From Allobosea caraganae (lineage in GTDB: Bacteria > Pseudomonadota > Alphaproteobacteria > Rhizobiales > Beijerinckiaceae), in assembly GCF_003351345.1 (NCBI RefSeq), contig NZ_QQTO01000033.1, forward strand, positions 124,001 through 188,000: 64,000 nucleotides of DNA, in the 5' to 3' direction. Each line of letters opens with the position of its first letter. Positions within the stretch are counted from its first letter, which is position 1. Below, piece by piece: positions 33,894 to 41,854 of this stretch. The translations under genes and the position numbers were made by a program. The notes beneath the pieces are model-generated. The model saw nothing but the letters and a program-made list of their open reading frames with translations. It was not told the origin of the DNA and made no database searches.

Positions 33894-36140
33894 ATGGGCA
33901 AACCGGTCGATCCGCCGCCGGAGGACGAGACCGAGCGCATCGATCTGAAGACGGCGCTCGAGGAGCGCTATCTCGCTTATGCGCTCTCCACCATCATGCA
34001 CCGCGCCCTGCCGGACGCGCGCGACGGGCTGAAGCCGGTCCACCGCCGCATCCTGTATGCGATGCAGTTGCTTCGGCTCAATCCGGGCGTGGTGCACAGG
34101 AAATGCGCCAAGATCGTCGGCGACGTCATCGGTGGCTTCCACCCCCATGGCGACCAGTCGGTCTATGACGCGCTGGTGCGCCTCGCGCAGGATTTCGCCC
34201 AGCGCTATCCGCTCGTCGACGGCCAGGGCAATTTCGGCAATATCGACGGCGATAACGCCGCCGCCTACCGCTACACCGAAGCGCGGATGACCGAGGTTGC
34301 GCGTCTGCTCCTCGACGGGATCGAAGAGGACGCGGTCGATTTCCGCCCGACCTATAATGGCGAGGACGAGGAGCCAATCGTCCTCCCGGCCGCCTTCCCG
34401 AACCTGCTCGCCAACGGCTCGCAGGGCATCGCGGTCGGCATGGCCACCTCGATCCCGCCGCACAACGCCGCCGAGCTTTGCGATGCGGCGCTTTATCTGA
34501 TCCAGCACCCGGAATCCTCCTCCGAGCAGCTCATGACCTTCGTGCCCGGCCCGGATTTCCCGACCGGCGGCATCATCGTCGAGACGCGCGCCTCGATGAT
34601 CGAGACCTACCGCACCGGCCGCGGCGCCTTCCGCACCCGGGCGCGCTGGCATGTCGAGGACCAGGGCCGCGGCACCTGGCTCGCGGTCGTCACCGAGATC
34701 CCCTACATGGTCCAGAAGGGCCGGCTGATCGAGAAGATCGCCGAGCTGCTCAACGACAAGAAGCTGCCGCTGGTCGCTGACCTGCGCGACGAATCGGCCG
34801 AGGACATCCGCGTCGTCATCGAGCCGCGCGCCCGTACCGTCGATCCCAACCTGATGATGGAATCGCTCTTCCGGCTCTCGGAGCTGGAAGCGCGCATCCC
34901 GATGAACATGAACGTGCTGACCGGCGGGCTGGTGCCGCGCGTGCTCGGCCTGAACGAGGCCCTGCGCGCCTGGCTCGACCACCGCCGCGACGTGCTGCTG
35001 CGCCGCTCGCGCTTCCGCCTCGGCCAGATCGAGAAGCGGCTCGAGATCCTGCGCGGCCTGCTGATCGTCTATCTCGACCTCGATCGCGTCATCAAGATCA
35101 TCCGCGAGGAGGACGAGCCGAAGGTCGAGCTGATGCGCTTCTTCGAGCTCAGCGAGGTCCAGGCCAACGCCATCCTCGACACCCGCCTGCGCGCCCTGCG
35201 CAAGCTCGAGGAGATGCAGCTCAAGACCGAGCTCGACGAACTCACGGTCGAGAAGGGCCAGATCGAGGACCTGCTCGCCTCCGAGGCGACGCAGTGGAAG
35301 CTGATCTCGCACGACATCCGCGAGGTGAAGAAGCTCTTCGGCCCGGAGACCGCGATCGGCAAGCGCCGCACCGACTTCGCCGACATGCCCGAGACCACCG
35401 AGATCGACCTGACCCAGGCCATGGTCGAGCGCGAGCCGGTCACGGTCGTGGTCTCGAAGAAGGGCTGGATCCGGGCGCTGAAGGGCCATGTCCAGGATTT
35501 CTCGACCTTGACCTTCAAGGGCGACGACGCGCTCCAGCTCGGGTTCTTCACCGAGACGACGGCGAAGGTCCTTGTCCTGGCCTCGAACGGCAAGGTCTTC
35601 ACGCTGGAGGCCTCGAAACTGCCGGGCGGGCGCGGCTTCGGCGATCCGATCCGGCTGATGATCGAGCTGGAGGAGACGGCCGATATCGTCTCCGCCTTCC
35701 CCTACAAGGCGGGCACGAAGCTGCTGATGGTGACCTCGGACGGGCGCGGCTTCGTCGCGCCGACCGACGACGTCGTCGCCAACACCCGCAAGGGCCGGCA
35801 GGTGGTCAATGTCGCAGTGCCGGTCGTGGCGATCCTGGCGGCCCCGGCCGAGGGCGACCATGTCGCAATCATCGGCGAGAACCGCAAGCTGCTCTGCTTC
35901 CCGCTCTCCGAAGTGGCGGAGATGGGCCGCGGCAAGGGCGTGCGCCTGCAGCGCTACAAGGATGGCGGCGTCTCGGACGCCAAGGTCTTCAAGCTCACTG
36001 AGGGCCTGACCTGGCTCGACACCTCCAGCCGGACCTGGACCGTGGCGGAAGGCGAGCTGACCGAATGGCTCGGCCACCGCGCTGAAGCGGGCAGGTTGCC
36101 GCCGAAGGGCTTCCCGAAGAACAACAAGTTCGGGGGGTAG
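33894..36140 (+). CDS. parC: DNA topoisomerase IV subunit A
   Basis: This 748-residue protein has the full type IIA topoisomerase A-subunit core: an N-terminal helix with LAYALSTIMHRALPDARDGLK, the winged-helix segment with HPHGDQSVYDALVRLAQ, and the catalytic Tyr127 in AAYRYTEARM. The C-terminal beta-pinwheel (about residues 500-748) is present and lacks the GyrA box QRRGG-G, which supports ParC over GyrA. At the position of E. coli Ser80 there is Gln88. The enzyme unlinks daughter chromosomes. The recO-parC neighbourhood is common in the order. Confidence 0.95.
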   Translation: MGKPVDPPPEDETERIDLKTALEERYLAYALSTIMHRALPDARDGLKPVHRRILYAMQLLRLNPGVVHRKCAKIVGDVIGGFHPHGDQSVYDALVRLAQDFAQRYPLVDGQGNFGNIDGDNAAAYRYTEARMTEVARLLLDGIEEDAVDFRPTYNGEDEEPIVLPAAFPNLLANGSQGIAVGMATSIPPHNAAELCDAALYLIQHPESSSEQLMTFVPGPDFPTGGIIVETRASMIETYRTGRGAFRTRARWHVEDQGRGTWLAVVTEIPYMVQKGRLIEKIAELLNDKKLPLVADLRDESAEDIRVVIEPRARTVDPNLMMESLFRLSELEARIPMNMNVLTGGLVPRVLGLNEALRAWLDHRRDVLLRRSRFRLGQIEKRLEILRGLLIVYLDLDRVIKIIREEDEPKVELMRFFELSEVQANAILDTRLRALRKLEEMQLKTELDELTVEKGQIEDLLASEATQWKLISHDIREVKKLFGPETAIGKRRTDFADMPETTEIDLTQAMVEREPVTVVVSKKGWIRALKGHVQDFSTLTFKGDDALQLGFFTETTAKVLVLASNGKVFTLEASKLPGGRGFGDPIRLMIELEETADIVSAFPYKAGTKLLMVTSDGRGFVAPTDDVVANTRKGRQVVNVAVPVVAILAAPAEGDHVAIIGENRKLLCFPLSEVAEMGRGKGVRLQRYKDGGVSDAKVFKLTEGLTWLDTSSRTWTVAEGELTEWLGHRAEAGRLPPKGFPKNNKFGG

Positions 36141-36149
36141 CGTGCTCTT

Positions 36150-36308
36150 CCTTCTCCCCCTGCGGGAGAAGGTGCCCCGAAGGGGCGGATGAGGGGTCGC
36201 GCCGCGCTTTCCGAATGTCGAGGACGCCGCGCGCAACGTTTGGAGCGTCGCGCGACCCCTCATCCGTCTCGGCTTCGCCGAGCCACCTTCTCCCGCAGGG
36301 GGAGAAGG
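36150..36308. repeat. Family D long inverted repeat
   Basis: The outer arms CCTTCTCCCCCTGCGGGAG and CTCCCGCAGGGGGAGAAGG are perfect. Inner arms CGGATGAGGGGTCGCG and CGCGACCCCTCATCCG are perfect as well, and two small hairpins (CCCCGAAGGGG; CTCGGCTTCGCCGAG) lie in the arms. It starts 10 bases after parC. One copy in the window. Confidence 0.93.
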
Positions 36309-36346
36309 GAAGGCGCGCTCACTCCGCCGAAGAACGATTCAGTTTC

Positions 36347-36361
36347 ATGACGTTACGTCAT
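36347..36361. promoter_or_regulatory. Perfect 15-bp palindrome
   Basis: ATGACGT-T-ACGTCAT is a perfect inverted repeat with a single central base. It lies between the ends of two convergent genes, so it does not look like a promoter operator for either. No function is assigned. Confidence 0.4.
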
Positions 36362-36364
36362 CAT

Positions 36365-36410
36365 CTTGAATCGACCCGCCAACGCCTTGAATCAAACTCT
36401 CAAGCTCAGG
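36365..36410. repeat. Family H short repeat, copy 1
   Basis: The stretch TTGAATCG ... TTGAATCAAACTCTCAAGCT closely resembles 63379-63424 (TGAATCG ... TTGAATCAGATTCTGAAGCT) in sequence and spacing. The TGA stop codon of the outer-membrane protein gene on the minus strand (36406-36408) lies inside it. Confidence 0.55.
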
Positions 36411-37014
36411 GCCTGATCGCCTGCCCGACGATGCCGACTTCGAGGCCGAGCGTCAGGTTGTTGGTCACGGCCCATTCGACGCCGGCGCGCGCTTCCGGTC
36501 TCACCGCGATGTCGCTCTGCTTGAACGGCGCCGAGAACGGGCTCGCGCCGAAGCGCCAGGTCTCGTTGGCGGCGACCATGCCGACCTTGGTGTAGAGCAG
36601 CACGTTCTCGGCTGCGAGGTAGCCGGCCTTGAGCTGGAAGGCGCCGGCGATGTCGCTGGTATAGACGGCGTTGCCGAAGCGCGGCGTGTCGTAACCGCCG
36701 AACGGTCGGGTGTACTCGACGGCGCCGACGATGCCGTAGACGAAATCGCCCTCGCGCCACATCTTGCCGGCCTCGAGCCCGATGGTCGGCCCGGCATAGG
36801 TGCCGTAGCGCTTCGAGCTCGACACCTGGAAGCCGGTTGAGATGCGCGCGTAGGAGCCGTCCCACTTCACGCCGCCGGGCGCCAGCGTCGGCTCCGACCA
36901 GGCGAAGGAGGGCAGGGGCGCGAAGCCGGTGAAGGGCAGGAAGGCCTGGGCCTTCGCGCCGCCCGCGGTCATGGCGAGCGCGCAGAGCGCGCCGGTCAGG
37001 ATCGGTAATCTCAC
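36406..37014 (-). CDS. Outer-membrane beta-barrel protein of unknown function
   Basis: A GTG start at 37014, preceded by AAGGG, gives 202 residues with a clear Sec signal (RLPILTGALCALAMTAGGAKA, cleavage near AQA). The mature part alternates polar and hydrophobic residues in about eight strands, with Tyr/Trp-rich turns such as KWDGSYARISTGFQ and YGTYAGPTIGLEAGK, like small OmpA/Omp25-type barrels. The frame continues upstream opposite the DUF2336 gene, but that part is only a shadow. It has its own likely promoter and no obvious operon partner. Confidence 0.78.
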   Translation of the reverse strand: MRLPILTGALCALAMTAGGAKAQAFLPFTGFAPLPSFAWSEPTLAPGGVKWDGSYARISTGFQVSSSKRYGTYAGPTIGLEAGKMWREGDFVYGIVGAVEYTRPFGGYDTPRFGNAVYTSDIAGAFQLKAGYLAAENVLLYTKVGMVAANETWRFGASPFSAPFKQSDIAVRPEARAGVEWAVTNNLTLGLEVGIVGQAIRP

Positions 37015-37136
37015 GTTGAAGGCACCCTTGCGGCCGAACTTCCGTTGGAAGCTAGCAGATGGGCGGGCGAATGTCGCGGATTTGTGGCGACGCCGCGCCT
37101 GTGGGCGGATGAGGCTCGGGTGGTGTCGAAGAGCTC

Positions 37137-38162
37137 TCAGCGCAGCTTGGTGCGCATCTTGAGGAAGCGCATGGTCCGCTCGGCGGTGGCGCCGTCGAGG
37201 GTGGCGTAGCCGCGCAGGTCGTCCTTGATGTTCTTCTGGGCGAAATAGAGCCGCCTGACACGCATGGTCAGGACCGCCTCGAAGGCCGGCGTGCCGACAT
37301 TGAGCGAGCGGCAGGTCACTGCGATGCCGCTGACATCGCGCTGCATCAGCACGCGCAGGGCCTGCTCGGTCGTTATGTCGGCCGCCTGGCCGATGACCTG
37401 GGCGAGGTGGTAGGCCCGGTCCTCGCGGGCGAGCATGGCGATGACGTCGTCGAGCGAGCGGGTTCCCTCGGTGAGTTCGCTCTGGAGCAGCTTCACCTCC
37501 AGCCGCTGCTGCCGGGCCTGGCGCGCCAGCGTCACCGCCTCGTCGGGGCGCTTCGACCACAGGCCGCCGCTGTCGTTGAGCTCCTCGACGATGCGCATCA
37601 CGCGGGTGGCGCGGTCGGGCGTCAGGTCGGCGCGGGCTGCGAGCGCGCTGCTGATCGCGATGTCGCTGCCGCCGCGCTCGAGCAGCTTGTCGAAGCCCCT
37701 GTCGGAGAAGGCGGCGCCCTCGTTGTTCGAGACTGTGTGCAGCACGTCGCGATTGCCGCGCTCCACCAGGATGTCGGTCAGGCCCGAGGACAGCCGGGCG
37801 CGCTCGGCGATGGCGACGAGATGGTATTGCGACTGGCTGACGGCGATCGCCGCGAGGTCGGCATCGGTCAGCACCGGCGAGAGCTTCAGCACGAGGCGGG
37901 CGACCTCGCCGTCATGATCGCCGGCGAGCGTGACCGCGACCTGATGCGGCAGGCTCGGCACCGCCGCGACCTGCTCGGCATAGGCCTGCCGCTCCGGGCT
38001 ATCGAGATGGTTGAGCGAATGGGTGGCGATCTCGCCGTAATGCTCCTTGGAAAGCTCGCTCGGCTCCTGGTCGAGCAGGAACAGGTCGGTGACCGCGTTC
38101 AGCAATTGCCGCCGCGTATCCGACGACATTTCGATCGGCATCTTCGACAAGGAGTCTAACAT
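37137..38162 (-). CDS. DUF2336 domain-containing protein
   Basis: The 341-residue product fits the DUF2336 family, found almost only in alphaproteobacteria: helical repeats through the whole length, such as RQLLNAVTDLFLL and VARLVLKLSPVLTDADL, with no membrane segment or catalytic motif. The repeats look HEAT-like, suggesting a protein-binding role; function is unestablished. It stands alone, 122 bases upstream of the outer-membrane barrel gene on the same strand. Confidence 0.85.
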   Translation of the reverse strand: MLDSLSKMPIEMSSDTRRQLLNAVTDLFLLDQEPSELSKEHYGEIATHSLNHLDSPERQAYAEQVAAVPSLPHQVAVTLAGDHDGEVARLVLKLSPVLTDADLAAIAVSQSQYHLVAIAERARLSSGLTDILVERGNRDVLHTVSNNEGAAFSDRGFDKLLERGGSDIAISSALAARADLTPDRATRVMRIVEELNDSGGLWSKRPDEAVTLARQARQQRLEVKLLQSELTEGTRSLDDVIAMLAREDRAYHLAQVIGQAADITTEQALRVLMQRDVSGIAVTCRSLNVGTPAFEAVLTMRVRRLYFAQKNIKDDLRGYATLDGATAERTMRFLKMRTKLR

Positions 38163-38299
38163 CGGCGTTCTGCCTTTGAGGAATTCAAATAGTAACGTTG
38201 CGGCATCTTGATTTAGTCTTAAGCCGCCGACTGGCGTGAAGCTGACCCAAGATCACGTCGCAATTGGATGGACCCATCAAATTGCGAAAAACGTGATCT

Positions 38300-38363
38300 T
38301 CATCAAAAAGTTAGAGCATGGCCTACGCGAAAAACCGGCTCCCACTTTTTCGCGCCATGCTCT
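38300..38363. repeat. Family A intergenic palindrome, copy 3
   Basis: Perfect arms AGAGCATGGC (38313-38322) and GCCATGCTCT (38354-38363) flank a CGAAAAACCGG / CCCACTTTTTCG core. Just upstream TCATCAAAAAGTTAGAGCATG is nearly identical to the sequence before copy 2 (12982-13003), so the repeat unit extends beyond the palindrome. Confidence 0.88.
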
Positions 38364-38425
38364 GATCGGATGGTTTCCCAGAAGTGACCGGCCCGCAGCG
38401 GCATCGCGCGGGCCGGTCCGCTGCG

Positions 38426-39769
38426 TCAGGCCTTCGCCATCGGCCAGAACAGCCGGTCGAGCGCCAGCATCGCCAGCAGCGAGGCGCCGACCAGCGGGAA
38501 GATGACGCCGCCAATGCCGAGAATGGCGAAGACGCCGTAGAGCGTGCGCCGGCGCGGCGGCATCGGCGGCACGCCGAGCGAGCCGGCCGGGCGTCGCTTC
38601 CACCACATCACCCCGGCCGAGACCGCGAGCAGGATGATGGCGAGGCAGACCGCCAGCATGAAGAGCTGGTTCGCCAGCCCGAATTCCTGGCCCATATGCA
38701 CGTTGATGCCCCATTCCAGCGCTTTGCCGAGCGGGCCGTAATCGGCGAAAGACATGTCGATCAGCGGCTCGCCGCTATACTGGTCGAGATGGATCACGCG
38801 CTGGCGCGACAGGTCGTTGGGATAGACCGAGCCGGTATAGACGCCGGCCGGGCCGCTCGGCAGGTTGACCGCATAGCCGCGCGTCAGGCCGAGCGCGTCG
38901 AACTTCGCCACCGCCGTATCGAGGCCGATCGGCGCAGCCGCCTTCGCTACCGATTCCGGCACGCGCGCCTGTTCGAGCGACCATGAGGTCGGGCCGGCAT
39001 GGTGCAGGTGCTCGTCCGACATCGGCACCGCGACGCGCACGCCGGCGGGATAGCCGAAATTATTCCCGTTGGCCCAGCGGTTGACCTGATCGCCCCAGAA
39101 CACCGACCAGGGCATGCCGGTCACGGCCAGGAAGACGACGAAGAGCCCGGCGAAGGCGCCGGTCACGGCATGGAGATCGCGCCAGAACACGCGCTTCCCA
39201 GCATCGCCGCGCACCGAGACCACGCCGCCGCTGCGCCCGCGCGGCCACCACAGGTAGAGCCCGGTCGCGACCAGCAGGATCGCCCAGCCGCCGACGATCT
39301 CGATCACGCCGTTCGCCACCGGCCCGAAATAGGCCAGGCTGTGGATCTGCCTGACGACCCACATCACCGTGCCCTTGTCCGGCAGTTGCCCGAGCACATG
39401 CCCATCATAGGGGTCGACATAGGCGACCTTGCGTGTGCCGTCCGCGGTGCGGATCGTCACCTCGGCGGAGGCGCTGGGTGTCTCCGGCGGCACGAATTTC
39501 ACGGCCTGGCCCGGGATCGCAGCGAGCGCATTCGCCACGATCGCGCTCGGCGCGGCCATGGCACTGGTGCGAATCTCGACCTGCTTGAGGTCGCGATGGA
39601 TCAGCCCGTCGAGTTCGTAGCGGAAGAGGTAGAGCCCGCCGGTGACCGCGAGCAGGATGAGGAAGGGCAGCGTCAGCAGCCCGGCATAGAAGTGCCAGCG
39701 CCAGACGGCGCGGTAGAACGAAGCGGACGCGCGCGCAGGCGCGGTCTCCGCCAGGGAGATGGTGGTCAT
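38426..39769 (-). CDS. PepSY-associated membrane protein
   Basis: The 447-residue protein belongs to the PepSY-TM family (PiuB-like): a first membrane helix FYRAVWRWHFYAGLLTLPF, a PepSY-like periplasmic part, the central pair around AVTGAFAGLFVVFLAVTGMP, and two C-terminal helices, about four to five in all. Relatives sit beside TonB-dependent receptors and are linked to iron or siderophore uptake, probably as ferric reductases. No receptor is adjacent here. It follows the DUF2946-like gene by 36 bases, suggesting one transcript. Confidence 0.88.
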   Translation of the reverse strand: MTTISLAETAPARASASFYRAVWRWHFYAGLLTLPFLILLAVTGGLYLFRYELDGLIHRDLKQVEIRTSAMAAPSAIVANALAAIPGQAVKFVPPETPSASAEVTIRTADGTRKVAYVDPYDGHVLGQLPDKGTVMWVVRQIHSLAYFGPVANGVIEIVGGWAILLVATGLYLWWPRGRSGGVVSVRGDAGKRVFWRDLHAVTGAFAGLFVVFLAVTGMPWSVFWGDQVNRWANGNNFGYPAGVRVAVPMSDEHLHHAGPTSWSLEQARVPESVAKAAAPIGLDTAVAKFDALGLTRGYAVNLPSGPAGVYTGSVYPNDLSRQRVIHLDQYSGEPLIDMSFADYGPLGKALEWGINVHMGQEFGLANQLFMLAVCLAIILLAVSAGVMWWKRRPAGSLGVPPMPPRRRTLYGVFAILGIGGVIFPLVGASLLAMLALDRLFWPMAKA

Positions 39770-39805
39770 GGTGATGTCCTGTCCTGAAGATGGCTGGGAA
39801 GGGCT

Positions 39806-40192
39806 TCAGGTCAGGGCAGGTGGCGCGCGGGCTCCGAGTGGATAGACTGGGCGGCCCGGCGGGACGGCTGGCGCGGCGTGCGGCAGGAAGCGCGCCTCGG
39901 CGACGCGGGCAAGCCGCAAGGGCAGGGCGGTGCCGGCGACGGGCGGAACGCCGTTGGCGCTGGCGAGGCAGCCGAGCGCGCAGCAGATCGGGCCATGCTC
40001 GGACTTGCCCTGCTGCGTGTCCGGCCCGGAACCCCCGCTCGGCAGGCAGAGCACATGTTGCGGCAGCGGCGAGGGCGCGGCCGCAAGGCCGGAGCCGAGC
40101 GCCAGCAGCACGGCGTGCAGGATGAGCGCATAGGTGCAGAGCAGCGCGACGGCGCCCCGCTTCCAGCCTGCTGCCTGCACTCTCCCGCCCAT
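39806..40192 (-). CDS. DUF2946-like cysteine-rich membrane protein
   Basis: This 128-residue product has an N-terminal hydrophobic segment (about residues 13-37), then a region with Cys49, His66, Cys70, Cys71 and Cys75 in the pattern HGPICCALGC, which recalls DUF2946 proteins and their proposed metal-binding motif. It lies directly upstream of the PepSY gene on the same strand, a common pairing with metal-uptake genes. Competing long frames overlap it on both strands, so the call rests on the motif and context. Confidence 0.62.
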   Translation of the reverse strand: MGGRVQAAGWKRGAVALLCTYALILHAVLLALGSGLAAAPSPLPQHVLCLPSGGSGPDTQQGKSEHGPICCALGCLASANGVPPVAGTALPLRLARVAEARFLPHAAPAVPPGRPVYPLGARAPPALT

Positions 40193-40493
40193 GCCAAAGG
40201 GCTAAGGCGCAGCCGCCCGCCGGTCAACGCTTGGTCATGCGATGGCGCTGCGCCGTTTGGCCGCGCGGCGGGCAGGGCAATCGCTTGAAGGCCAGGCTCG
40301 TCCCCTTCCCCCCGCTTGCGGTGGGGAAGGGTTAGGGATGGGGGGCCGGAAAGCGGGTCTCGCCAGGTCTTCCGCGTGACACCAGGCGGCACTGCCCCCC
40401 ACCCAACCCTCCCCACCGCAAGCGGGGGGAGGGCTTGCGCCCCTCATGAACGGCAGTGCTCCCCTTCAAGCATTTGCTCTGGAGCAGCGGGCC
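40193..40493. other. Intergenic region dominated by a repeat
   Basis: These 301 bases between bpt and the DUF2946-like gene contain family E copy 1 (40301-40433) and little else. No promoter was recognised with confidence. Confidence 0.5.
40301..40433. repeat. Family E long inverted repeat, copy 1
   Basis: CCCCCCGCTTGCGGTGGGGA pairs with its complement near 40411-40430, and GGGATGGGGGGC with GCCCCCCACCC. The loop shares GGCACTGCCCCCCACC with copy 2 at 58474-58610. Confidence 0.9.
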
Positions 40494-41246
40494 TCAGCCC
40501 TTGTCGACGCGCTCCCAGCCCTGCGCGCTCAGCCGCTCCTGCGGCAGGAAGCGGGCCTTGTAGGACATCTTCGGCGAGCCCTCGACCCAATAGCCGAGAT
40601 AGACATAGGGCAGGCCGAGCTTGCGGGCCCGCTCGATATGGTCGAGCACCATGAAAGTGCCGAGCGAGCGCGCCTCCAGCATCGGATCGTATACCGAGTA
40701 GACCATCGAGAGCCCGTCGCTGAGCCGGTCGGTCAGCGCCATGGCGTAGAGGTCGCCCTCGCCGCGGCCGGTGAAGCCGCTATCGGGCCCGCGCCGGCGG
40801 TACTCGACCAGCGAGGTGTCGACATGGGTGTCCTCGACCATCATGCCGAAGTCGAGCGCCGACATCGTCGCCATGCCGCCATCGGGATGGCGCTCGTCGA
40901 GATACTCGCGGAACAGCGAGTAGTGCTCCGAGCGCGGCTGCGGCGGCAGCGTCTCGCCGATCAGGTCGCTGTTATGCGAGAGCACCTTGCGGAAGCCGCG
41001 CGAGGGCCTGAAGTCGTCGACGACGACGCGCACCGAGATGCAGGCGCGGCAGGTCTCGCAGGCGGGTCGATAGGCGATGCTCTGCGAGCGCCGGAAGCCG
41101 CCTTGCGAGAGCACGTCGTTGAGGTCGCGCGCCCGGCCGCCGACGAGATGCGTAAACACCTTCCTCTCCTCGCGCCCGGGCAGATAGGGGCAAGGAGTCG
41201 GCGAGGTCAGGTAGAATTGCGGGGCATCCCGCAACGGGCGCGTCAA
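40494..41246 (-). CDS. bpt: Aspartate/glutamate leucyltransferase (bacterial Bpt/Ate)
   Basis: The 250-residue product has the family features: an N-terminal cysteine cluster YRPACETCRACISVRV (about residues 59-74) and the C-terminal acyltransferase-like part with SMVYSVYDP, LPYVYLGYWVEGSPKMSYK and ERLSAQGWE. Bpt transfers leucine from Leu-tRNA to N-terminal Asp or Glu of proteins, marking them for the ClpS/ClpAP N-degron route. It is the last gene of the minus-strand run after hemB; the RDD protein gene lies 79 bases upstream. Confidence 0.94.
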   Translation of the reverse strand: MTRPLRDAPQFYLTSPTPCPYLPGREERKVFTHLVGGRARDLNDVLSQGGFRRSQSIAYRPACETCRACISVRVVVDDFRPSRGFRKVLSHNSDLIGETLPPQPRSEHYSLFREYLDERHPDGGMATMSALDFGMMVEDTHVDTSLVEYRRRGPDSGFTGRGEGDLYAMALTDRLSDGLSMVYSVYDPMLEARSLGTFMVLDHIERARKLGLPYVYLGYWVEGSPKMSYKARFLPQERLSAQGWERVDKG

Positions 41247-41325
41247 GGTCAGGTCGCTCCGGAAACGGCTCTAAACGACAGTGTAACAGCAGCAACGGCA
41301 GCAACAAGCGCAGGCTTTGGGCAAA

Positions 41326-41796
41326 TCAGGCCCGTACGATCACGAATCCGGTCAGGATATCGTGTCCCAGCCGGCGGTCGGCGCGGACGAAGCCGCACAG
41401 GATGTCGAGCACCCAGAGCCCGACCGTGCCGGCGGCGACGTAGAACAGCAGCGCATGCACGGCAGCGGCAAGCCCGTCCGGCCGCGCGCCGGTCACAGTC
41501 TCGACCCTGAGGCCGGCCATGCGCATGCCCCAGGTCGCCTGCCTGCGCCCGCCAATCGTCAGCGCCGCATAGCCGAGCGCGGTCGCGACGGTGGCGATCG
41601 GGATCAGCAGCCAGGTCGCGCCGAAGGTGACGATGCCGAGGAGCAGCAGCAGGAAGAAGATCAGCCAGCCCAGGATGAACAGGATGACGATGTCGCCGAT
41701 CCAGGCGAAGAGCCGCGAGCCGAGCACGCCGCGCACATTCGGCACGGCATAGGGCTCGATCGGCGTGATCGGCTGCTGGTAGCTGCGGTCGCTCAT
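41326..41796 (-). CDS. RDD family membrane protein
   Basis: The start at MSDRSYQQPITPIEPY gives 156 residues; a longer frame extends upstream without features. RDD hallmarks are seen: SRLFAWIGDIVILFILGW with the Arg and Asp in the first helix, a second hydrophobic pair, and RQATWGMRMAGLRV before the last helices. Three membrane segments are predicted by eye. Its function is unknown, though some members act in ion transport. The RDD gene next to bpt and hemB is a recurring alphaproteobacterial arrangement. Confidence 0.88.
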   Translation of the reverse strand: MSDRSYQQPITPIEPYAVPNVRGVLGSRLFAWIGDIVILFILGWLIFFLLLLLGIVTFGATWLLIPIATVATALGYAALTIGGRRQATWGMRMAGLRVETVTGARPDGLAAAVHALLFYVAAGTVGLWVLDILCGFVRADRRLGHDILTGFVIVRA

Positions 41797-41854
41797 CGGA
41801 AACGGCCCCTGTCCTGGCGGGCGGATGATCCGCCCGTGCCGCCATAATGTTTGA

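Noticed and set aside
33699..36263. An 854-codon minus-strand frame opposite parC
   Set aside because: It lies antisense to a well-conserved topoisomerase gene and its product is low-complexity; a by-product of high GC.
39811..40416. Alternative long frames over the DUF2946-like gene
   Set aside because: They extend into the family E repeat and lack the hydrophobic segment plus Cys/His pattern of the chosen frame.
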